Both the position numbers and the translations under genes were made by a program. A stretch of 11,418 nucleotides of DNA from assembly GCA_019313505.1 (NCBI GenBank), contig JAFDBA010000109.1:1-11418 (forward strand). The letters are read 5' to 3'. Below the pieces are notes generated by a model. That model worked only from the letters and a program-made list of their open reading frames with translations. It was not told where the DNA came from and did no database searches. Positions 5,674 through 11,418 of this stretch are shown here, in pieces. Source of the stretch: Deltaproteobacteria bacterium (GTDB lineage Bacteria; Desulfobacterota; Desulfobacteria; Desulfobacterales; UBA11574). The stretch's first letter is position 1. Each line of letters opens with the position of its first letter.

Positions 5674-8673
5674 ATGAGTACACTTTTAGATCACAACAAT
5701 CCTGACATCAAAGAAGGAGAACAAATTTACGGTTATTTTATCAGGCAGGTAGTAGAACTTAAAGAAATCGGTGCATTTTTTTATCTGCTTGAACATACCG
5801 TAACAGGTGCCAGGCATATTCACATCAGTAACAATGACAAAGAAAATACATTCAGCGTGGCTTTTAAGACGGTCCCTTCTGATTCAACCGGTGTTGCTCA
5901 TATCCTTGAACATACCGTTTTGTGTGGTTCTAATAAATTCCCCGTACGTGATCCGTTCTTTTCCATGCTTAAAAGGAGTTTGAGCACTTTCATGAACGCT
6001 TTTACTTCATCAGACTGGACCATGTATCCCTTTTCCACCCAGAACCGGACAGATTTTTACAACCTCATGGATGTTTATCTGGATGCTGCTTTTTACCCCA
6101 ACATTGAAGAGCTTAGCTTTAAGCAGGAAGGACATCGACTGGAAATAGAAGATGACACCAAAGACGCTGATTCGGTGAAACTGGTTTATAAAGGCGTTGT
6201 ATATAACGAAATGAAAGGTGCCATGTCATCGCCGAACCAGGTGATAATCCGATCCATTTTAAACGCACTTTACCCTGAAACAACATACAGCTACAACTCG
6301 GGAGGAGATCCTGCGGTAATTCCTGAGTTAACATATGATCAACTTAAGGCTTTTCACAGCCGGCATTATCATCCCAGCAACGCTTTTTTTTATACATATG
6401 GGGACATGCCTTTAAAAGACCATCTCAAATTTATCAATGATAAAATCTTTAAGCATTTTGAAAGCATCGATCCTAAAACCGATGTTCCTTCCCAGCCCCG
6501 CTGGAGCAAGCCGAGAAAGAATACATATTATTACCCATTGGACAAAAATGAAGATCCATCAAAAAAATGTCAGATTTGTGTGGCATGGCTTACCGCCGAT
6601 ATCAATGATCCTTTTGAGGTGCTTATTCTAACGCTCCTTGGCCAGATTCTTCTTGGAAATTCCGCATCTCCCCTGCGTAAAGCACTGATAGATTCAAAAC
6701 TAGGAACCTCCCTTTGTGACGGAACCGGCTTTGATGCTAACAACAGGGATGCAATGTTTGTCTGCGGGTTGAAAGACGTCGAGGAATCTGTCGCAGACAA
6801 AATCGAATCCATAGTATTTGATGTTCTGGAGGATCTTTCGAAAAATGGCATCGACAATAAAATGATCGAGTCCGCCATTCATCAGCTGGAGTTTCATCGT
6901 AAAGAGGTAACAAACACACCTTATCCATATGGCATCAAGTTGTTGTTGACATTTGCAGGGATGTGGTTCCATGGAGGTAATCCCGCAAGAATTTTGCAGT
7001 TCGATGCCGATCTTCAGAGACTTCGGAATGAGATTTCTATCGGCCCCTTCCTTGAGAACCGGATTAAAAAATATTATCTGGACAATACTCACCGGGTGCT
7101 TTTTACTCTTGTTCCTGATCAGCTCATGGAACAGAAAGAACTCGATCGAGTTGCCTCAGAACTCGATGGGATCAGTGCTGAAATGACCCCATCGGAGTTT
7201 GAGACAATAAAAGCAGATGCCAAAGCTTTAAAACAATTGCAGGAAGAGCAAGAAGACACCTCCTGTCTTCCGACTTTGGCACTTAAAGAGATTCCACCTA
7301 CAGTTCAAATTGTAAAAGCATCGAAATCAAATGACAATGTTCCGGCCGTTTGTTATCAACAACCAACTTCTGGTATTTTTTATTTTGCAGCAGTTGCCGG
7401 AAGTGGTTTTCTTCAAAAAGAATCAATTCCTCTGGTCCCTTTTTTCTGCCACGCCTTCTCCAGGATCGGAACAACCTTACGGGACTATACAGACATGGCA
7501 CAGCGCATTGATGCTTACACCGGCGGCATCGGCTTAGGTTGCCATGCCCGAACGAGTTTTGGCGATACGGCCCACTGTCTTCCCCTGGTCGCCCTTAACG
7601 GCAAATGCCTGGTGCGTAATCAAGACAAAATGTTCGAAATCATTCAAGAGCTTTTATGTAACTTCGATTTTTCAGATCTGGTGCGCTTAAAAAGCCTTTT
7701 TTTGGAGTACCGGGCAGGCCTGGAATCGATGATCGTCCAAAACGGCCACAGATTAGCAATGTCTCTGGCTTCAAGGAATTTTTCGCTAACCAGTGCACTT
7801 AACGAAGCCTGGCACGGAGTTCAACAGCTGCAAACTATAAAGACAATAACCGATGACCTTACTGACGAAAAACTGAAATCCGTTGCCAAGAAACTATATC
7901 TTATCGGAGAAACCCTTTTTACAAGTAACAACCTTAAAATGGCGATTATTGGTGAAGACCATGCTATTTCAGCAGCATCTTCTTCAACAATCTCCATTCA
8001 GAAAGGACTTGAACAGGGAGAAGAGTTTGTTAAGTCATCCCATGGATTTATGCCGCCGGAAATCGATTTGAGTGATCAAATTCCCATGGAGGGGTGGAGT
8101 ACTTCGTCGGCAGTTTCATTTGTTGCCAGTACGTTTGAAGCTGTCCACCTGGAGCATGAAGATGCGCCGGCTTTATCAGTAACAAGCAAGTTGCTTAGAT
8201 CCTTGTTTCTACACCGCGAGATTCGGGAAAAGGGCGGAGCATACGGCGGATTTGCCATATATAACTCTGAAGACGGGCTGTTTTCTTTCGGTTCTTACAG
8301 GGATCCACATATTGTTGCTACCCTGAAGATATACGATGATGCCCGGGTTTTCATAAGATCGGGGAACTACAGTAGTGAAGACATCAAGGAAGCAATCCTG
8401 CAGGTATGTTCTGAAATTGACAAACCCGATCCACCTGGGCCTGCGGCCAGAAAGGCTTTTTTCAGGAAAATCGTTTCTTTGTCAGATGACACCCGTGAAC
8501 AATTTAAGCAAAGACTTCTCACTCTGACCCGTAATCAAGTCATAGACGTTGCCGAAAAATATTTCGATGACAGCAACGATAAACAGGCTGTGGCGGTAAT
8601 ATCGAATGAAGACAGATTGAATGCGGCAAACAAGCAGCTTGGGCACAATCCTTTAACACTATTCAGGATTTGA
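5674..8673 (+). CDS. M16C metallopeptidase, presequence protease (PreP/Cym1)-like
   Basis: This 999-residue zinc peptidase is full length for the M16C subfamily, whose members enclose and cut peptides inside a two-halved chamber. The inverted zinc motif is HILEH (H76, E79, H80) in the context GVAHILEHTVLCGS, which is diagnostic for M16C. The third ligand is E179 in the YNEMKGAMSS segment. The C-terminal half carries the Arg/Tyr signature in REIREKGGAYGG (R851, Y857). These positions fall almost exactly where plant PreP has them. No signal peptide is visible, so the enzyme is probably cytoplasmic and clears peptides. ATG 5674 is chosen because AAGGG (5662-5666) precedes it by 7 nt; an in-frame TTG at 5626 has no comparable site and precedes atypical sequence. 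The stop codon TGA (8671-8673) lies inside a copy of the intergenic repeat terminus. The upstream neighbour is the winged-helix-like gene. Confidence 0.95.
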   Translation: MSTLLDHNNPDIKEGEQIYGYFIRQVVELKEIGAFFYLLEHTVTGARHIHISNNDKENTFSVAFKTVPSDSTGVAHILEHTVLCGSNKFPVRDPFFSMLKRSLSTFMNAFTSSDWTMYPFSTQNRTDFYNLMDVYLDAAFYPNIEELSFKQEGHRLEIEDDTKDADSVKLVYKGVVYNEMKGAMSSPNQVIIRSILNALYPETTYSYNSGGDPAVIPELTYDQLKAFHSRHYHPSNAFFYTYGDMPLKDHLKFINDKIFKHFESIDPKTDVPSQPRWSKPRKNTYYYPLDKNEDPSKKCQICVAWLTADINDPFEVLILTLLGQILLGNSASPLRKALIDSKLGTSLCDGTGFDANNRDAMFVCGLKDVEESVADKIESIVFDVLEDLSKNGIDNKMIESAIHQLEFHRKEVTNTPYPYGIKLLLTFAGMWFHGGNPARILQFDADLQRLRNEISIGPFLENRIKKYYLDNTHRVLFTLVPDQLMEQKELDRVASELDGISAEMTPSEFETIKADAKALKQLQEEQEDTSCLPTLALKEIPPTVQIVKASKSNDNVPAVCYQQPTSGIFYFAAVAGSGFLQKESIPLVPFFCHAFSRIGTTLRDYTDMAQRIDAYTGGIGLGCHARTSFGDTAHCLPLVALNGKCLVRNQDKMFEIIQELLCNFDFSDLVRLKSLFLEYRAGLESMIVQNGHRLAMSLASRNFSLTSALNEAWHGVQQLQTIKTITDDLTDEKLKSVAKKLYLIGETLFTSNNLKMAIIGEDHAISAASSSTISIQKGLEQGEEFVKSSHGFMPPEIDLSDQIPMEGWSTSSAVSFVASTFEAVHLEHEDAPALSVTSKLLRSLFLHREIREKGGAYGGFAIYNSEDGLFSFGSYRDPHIVATLKIYDDARVFIRSGNYSSEDIKEAILQVCSEIDKPDPPGPAARKAFFRKIVSLSDDTREQFKQRLLTLTRNQVIDVAEKYFDDSNDKQAVAVISNEDRLNAANKQLGHNPLTLFRI

Positions 8674-8722
8674 CGGTCTCGTAAAAAGTCCAACTTATGC
8701 GTTGTGCTGCATTTTGTAGCAA
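8668..8722. repeat. Half copy of the MITE-like element
   Basis: Positions 8668-8690 match the right terminus of the 4845-5012 element exactly in reverse complement (core GACGGTCTCGTAAAAAGTC). The following ATGCGTTGTGCTGCATTTT resembles the inner part of that element. No second inverted end is found nearby, so this is a solo half or a truncated copy. It supplies the TGA stop of the M16C peptidase gene. Confidence 0.75.
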
Positions 8723-8737
8723 AAAAAGTTTGATCAC

Positions 8738-8806
8738 ACCACGAAGTACACGAAGAGCACGAAGGTTATATATTTCATTCTTCTTTTCCTTCGTGATCTT
8801 CGTGGT
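8738..8806. repeat. CACGAAG-type palindromic intergenic repeat
   Basis: ACCACGAAGTACACGAAG with further CACGAAG units (8738-8765) is complementary to CCTTCGTGATCTTCGTGGT (8788-8806), so the segment can fold into a hairpin with a short AT-rich loop. Similar CACGAAG/CTTCGTG repeats are common between genes in several bacterial groups. It lies between the M16C gene and mtnA, directly after the half repeat, and fills most of that 194-nt gap. It lacks the T-tract of a classic terminator. Confidence 0.75.
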
Positions 8807-8867
8807 AAAAAATAAAAACGATCTTTCTTGGTTCCGGTTTGTCCGGGTTAGGTTTTAGTTTTTGATT

Positions 8868-9880
8868 ATGGAAATAGACGGTAAAGCTCTCCGGCCCATT
8901 TGGCTCGATTCGAATTTAAATGTTGTAAAAGTTATTGACCAGAGACGACTTCCCCACGAATTTGTAATCGCGGAACTTGAAACAGTTGATGATGTTATCA
9001 CGGCCATCAAAGAAATGTATGTAAGAGGTGCACCCTTAATAGGGGTTACGGCTGCATACGGAGTATATCTTGCTACCTTGAATTCACCGGTTAAAACCGT
9101 TGGGGATGACTACCTGAAAAAGGAATGCAGAAGGTTAAAAGCGGCCAGGCCCACGGCCGTCAATCTTGTCTGGGCTGTGGATAAAGTTTTATCTGAAGTG
9201 TCAAAAATAGACAACGCATCAGAAAAAATTAGTACGGCACGTAAGGAAGCAGAAAAGATTGCCGGGGCAGAAGCTGAAAACTGCCGAAAAATCGGCGAAC
9301 ATGGATTAAACCTGATTCATGAAATCAGCCGTCAAAAACAAGGAGATACAGTTAATCTGCTTACCCATTGTAATGCCGGATGGCTGGCCTGCATCGAGTA
9401 TGGCACGGCTACGGCACCTATCTATGCCGCATTTAATAACGGAATAGCAATGCCGGCGGCCATCTCATGCAGCACGGTATGGTTGATATGGTAATCGTCG
9501 GTACCGACAGAACAACTTTCACCGGGGATGTTGCCAATAAAATCGGAACATATCTCAAGGCTCTTGCAGCCAGGGACAACAACATACCTTTCTATGTTGC
9601 CCTGCCATCGAGCACTTTCGATTGGAACATAAAAGATGGAATAAAAGAAATACCCATAGAAGAACGGGATCCGGATGAAATAAGATATGTCCAGGGACTG
9701 GACCGGGGGACTATCAGAAGTGTATTAATTCCTCCGAAAGAAAGTCCGGCTGCCAATTTTGCCTTTGATGTCACACCGGCAAGACTTGTTACCGGTTTTA
9801 TAACAGAAAGGGGGATCTGTAAAGCATCAGAAAAAGATATACTCGATCTGTTTCCTGAAAACAAAATAAGCAATAAATGA
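8868..9880 (+). pseudogene. mtnA: S-methyl-5-thioribose-1-phosphate isomerase gene disrupted by internal deletion
   Basis: MtnA converts methylthioribose-1-phosphate to methylthioribulose-1-phosphate in methionine salvage. The first frame (8868-9494) carries the family signatures RGAPLIGV (R53 onward) and THCNAG with the catalytic Cys (C168). The second frame (to TGA 9878-9880) resumes with NAGGHLMQHG, then IVGTDR with the catalytic Asp, GDVANKIGTY, and the PSSTFDW segment. In intact members the Cys and Asp are 80 residues apart; here the codons are only 137 nt apart. About 103 nt are therefore missing, and the frame shifts at about 9450. The lost part includes the conserved DETRP..QG.RLT..EL region, so the product would be inactive. 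Adding 103 nt back gives an ancestral protein of about 371 residues, a normal size. ATG 8868 is preferred over TTG 8862; the Shine-Dalgarno is weak. An assembly error is possible but would have to drop about 100 bases. Confidence 0.9.
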
Positions 9881-9953
9881 TATTGATTCAGATGGTCAAC
9901 TCTTTATTGCCATAAATTTATAAACTCATTTTTTTTCATAATTTGTCTGTCTC

Positions 9954-10034
9954 AAATCCCCCTAAATCCCCCTTTCCAAAAGAGGGGACTTTCATTATTC
10001 CCTCCTTTATCAAAGGGGGGTTAGGGGGGATTTT
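9954..10034. repeat. Palindromic C-rich/G-rich intergenic repeat
   Basis: AAATCCCCCTAAATCCCCCT (9954-9973) is complementary to AAAGGGGGGTTAGGGGGGAT (10012-10031), with AAAGAGGGGACTTTCATTATT-like sequence between, so the unit can form a large hairpin. This type of repeat is common between genes in many proteobacterial and cyanobacterial genomes. A frame from the following gene stays open through it, giving a spurious Pro/Gly/Lys-rich N-terminus (PPKSPFPKEG). It accounts for most of the 173-nt gap after mtnA. Confidence 0.85.
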
Positions 10035-10053
10035 ATCACAAAGGAGCAATCAA

Positions 10054-10536
10054 ATGAAAGTGACCGCAAGAGACGTAATGGTTAAGGATTTCGACAAGAT
10101 TCGATCTAATGCACCTATTGAAGAGGCTGTGCGATTGATTTATAAGGGCAGGGTCAGAGAAACCGGCCAAAAGACAGCGAGTATTATGGTAATAGATAAA
10201 TTTAACCATTTGACCGGTGTACTGACCATGTTCGATGTGCTTTATCATTTAAGACCCCCGGTGTTGAATTACATGGTCAGCGGTATCGATTTCTGGAACG
10301 AAGAACTGGAGTCCTACGTTAAGCATTTCAAGGGGTTGACGGTTAAGCAGGTCATGACCTCTCCGGTACTCTTTGTTTCGGCAAATGATAATTTGATGGT
10401 GGTTATTGACCGCATGGTTAGAAAGAAATGCCGTCGTCTTCCGGTTCTGGAAAATTCCAAGGTGATCGGTATTGTCTATCTCTCCGAACTATATTATCAT
10501 CTATGCAAGAATTTGCTGAAGACTGAACTCGACTGA
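10054..10536 (+). CDS. Tandem CBS-domain protein
   Basis: This 160-residue soluble protein is made almost entirely of two CBS domains. CBS1 spans about residues 4-66 (TARDVMVKDF to LTGVLTMFDVL) and CBS2 about residues 94-150 (LTVKQVMTSP to VIGIVYLSELYYHL), joined by a linker of about 27 residues. Such stand-alone CBS pairs usually bind adenine nucleotides or related ligands and regulate a partner, which cannot be identified here. ATG 10054 has a strong Shine-Dalgarno, AAGGAG (10041-10046), 7 nt upstream. A longer in-frame start at 9943 would translate the palindromic repeat and is rejected. The gene lies between broken mtnA and der on the same strand, with der 118 nt downstream. Confidence 0.92.
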   Translation: MKVTARDVMVKDFDKIRSNAPIEEAVRLIYKGRVRETGQKTASIMVIDKFNHLTGVLTMFDVLYHLRPPVLNYMVSGIDFWNEELESYVKHFKGLTVKQVMTSPVLFVSANDNLMVVIDRMVRKKCRRLPVLENSKVIGIVYLSELYYHLCKNLLKTELD

Positions 10537-10542
10537 GGCCGT

Positions 10543-10593
10543 TATTCAGGCTCCCCCGATCCTTAACCCATTAAAAATCGAATCGCCTGAATA
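10543..10593. other. 9-bp inverted repeat after the CBS gene
   Basis: TATTCAGGC (10543-10551) and GCCTGAATA (10585-10593) are perfectly complementary with a 33-nt loop, followed by TTTCTTTAAAA. It may act as a weak terminator for the CBS gene. The long loop and broken T-tract make this uncertain. Confidence 0.35.
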
Positions 10594-10607
10594 TTTCTTT
10601 AAAAAAG

Positions 10608-10636
10608 TTGCCAACTCTGATGGTCTCGTAGAAAAT
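10608..10636 (+). promoter_or_regulatory. Weak candidate promoter before der
   Basis: TTGCCA (10608-10613) and GAAAAT (10631-10636) are spaced 17 nt apart and each matches the sigma-70 consensus at four of six positions. The -10-like part lies inside a degenerate repeat end. A start near 10643 would leave a leader of only about 12 nt, so this is tentative. Confidence 0.22.
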
Positions 10637-10638
10637 CC
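10619..10638. repeat. Degenerate end of the MITE-like element
   Basis: GATGGTCTCGTAGAAAATCC differs at three positions from GACGGTCTCGTAAAAAGTCC, the terminus and adjoining base of the family. Nothing resembling the inner part follows before the der start codon at 10655. Confidence 0.55.
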
Positions 10639-10654
10639 GGGATGTACTATTGCC

Positions 10655-11418
10655 ATGAAACCAATTGTCGCCATAATAGGTCGTCCCAATGTGGGGAAAT
10701 CGACCTTTTTTAACCGTGTAACCGGTACAAGAAAAGCCCTTGTGGACAATTTCCCCGGCGTTACAAGGGATCGTCATTATAGTGATGCTACCTGGGACGG
10801 TATTGAATTTACCCTGGTCGATACCGGCGGATTCCAGGATCAAGAGAAGGATGACTTTGCCCACAAAATCCGTTTCCAGATCCTTCAGGCAATAGAAGAC
10901 GCAGATATTATTATTCTTTTGCTTGACGGCAAGCACGGAATTTCTCCTTTTGATGAAGATGTTGTCAAGATTCTTCGTGAATTAACAAAGCCTGTCTTTT
11001 ATGCCGTCAATAAAATTGACGGAATTGAACAGGAGGCTAAACTTTACGATTTTTACAGCCTCGGTATGGAGAAATTATATCCCATTTCAGCCGAACACCG
11101 TTACGGCATATCGGATTTTCTCGACGACCTGACATCGATTCTACCTGAAACAGTTTCATATGAAACTGTCGATATGATCAAGCTTGCAGTGGTTGGCAAA
11201 CCTAACGTTGGCAAATCATCACTTATTAACAGAATGCTGGGTCAAAAGCGTTTGCTTGTCAGCGATACTCCGGGAACAACACGGGATGCCATCGACTCTA
11301 TTTGTAATATTAACGATAAATCGTATCTTTTAATCGATACGGCCGGTATCAAACGCAAGGCAAAGGTTTCAAAAAAACTTGAAAAGTTTTCCATTATTAA
11401 AGCTTTAAGAAGCCTGGA
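10655..11418 (+). CDS. der: Ribosome-associated GTPase Der (EngA), 3' partial
   Basis: Der is an essential double-GTPase needed for assembly of the 50S ribosomal subunit. 254 residues are visible before the window ends; the family is usually 440-490 residues, so the end of the second G domain and the KH-like C-terminal domain lie outside. In G domain 1, the P-loop is GRPNVGKST (9-17), the switch II motif is DTGG (56-59) and the base-specificity motif is NKID (119-122). In G domain 2, the P-loop is GKPNVGKSS (181-189), followed by DTPGTTRD (204-211) and DTAG (228-231). Two P-loops in tandem are diagnostic for Der. ATG 10655 places the first P-loop at the usual position, although only a weak GGGA (about 14 nt upstream) serves as ribosome binding site. 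A degenerate repeat end lies just upstream. Confidence 0.97.
   Translation, partial: MKPIVAIIGRPNVGKSTFFNRVTGTRKALVDNFPGVTRDRHYSDATWDGIEFTLVDTGGFQDQEKDDFAHKIRFQILQAIEDADIIILLLDGKHGISPFDEDVVKILRELTKPVFYAVNKIDGIEQEAKLYDFYSLGMEKLYPISAEHRYGISDFLDDLTSILPETVSYETVDMIKLAVVGKPNVGKSSLINRMLGQKRLLVSDTPGTTRDAIDSICNINDKSYLLIDTAGIKRKAKVSKKLEKFSIIKALRSL

Noticed and set aside
9467..9880. Separate small gene after the first mtnA fragment
   Set aside because: It is clearly the C-terminal part of MtnA in a shifted frame, not an independent gene.
9954..10034. CRISPR-like or regulatory RNA structure
   Set aside because: There is only one palindromic unit with no regularly spaced repeats; it matches a common intergenic repeat type.
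10571..10936. Minus-strand open frame opposite the start of der
   Set aside because: It is the antisense shadow of a strongly conserved GTPase gene and has no recognisable features.

Overview
The window looks like chromosomal housekeeping sequence from a moderately AT-rich Gram-negative bacterium. A lipoprotein-type signal on a large M16 peptidase implies an outer membrane or periplasm. The gene content and the dense, short palindromic intergenic repeats resemble Desulfobacterota (Desulfobacterales-like sulfate reducers). That placement is an inference from general familiarity, not from a search. No tRNA, rRNA, CRISPR array, transposase or phage gene was seen.

Layout, left to right. (1) Positions 3-350 hold the 3' end of a gene for a lysine-rich, histone-H1-like protein with a C-terminal winged-helix-like domain. 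A strong, probably bidirectional hairpin terminator closes it (407-474). (2) Positions 511-3378 encode a roughly 955-residue M16 (insulinase family) zinc peptidase with a lipoprotein signal. (3) Convergent to it and overlapping by 20 nt is rsmA/ksgA (minus strand), preceded on the same strand by a DUF2062 membrane protein. (4) A palindromic MITE-like element (4845-5012) separates these from a second basic winged-helix-like protein (5175-5567), related to the one at the left edge. (5) Positions 5674-8673 encode a 999-residue M16C peptidase of the presequence-protease (PreP) type; its stop codon lies inside another copy of the repeat end. (6) Positions 8868-9880 hold an mtnA gene (methionine salvage) broken by an out-of-frame internal deletion of about 103 nt. 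(7) Positions 10054-10536 encode a two-CBS-domain protein that follows a C-rich/G-rich palindromic repeat. (8) From 10655 to the right edge is the 5' part of der (engA), the double-GTPase ribosome assembly factor.

Functional themes are ribosome maturation (RsmA, Der), peptide degradation (two different M16 metallopeptidases, one exported and one apparently cytoplasmic), and nucleoid- or DNA-binding basic proteins (two related H1-like/winged-helix proteins). The genes do not form one obvious pathway.

The most distinctive features are: the pair of coiled-coil / basic linker / winged-helix proteins; the repeat family with terminus GACGGTCTCGTAAAAAGTC, which has at least four full or partial copies here and touches gene starts or stops; and the decayed mtnA. 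Three tempting upstream starts (436, 4899, 9943) lie inside a terminator or a repeat and were replaced by downstream starts (511, 4827, 10054).
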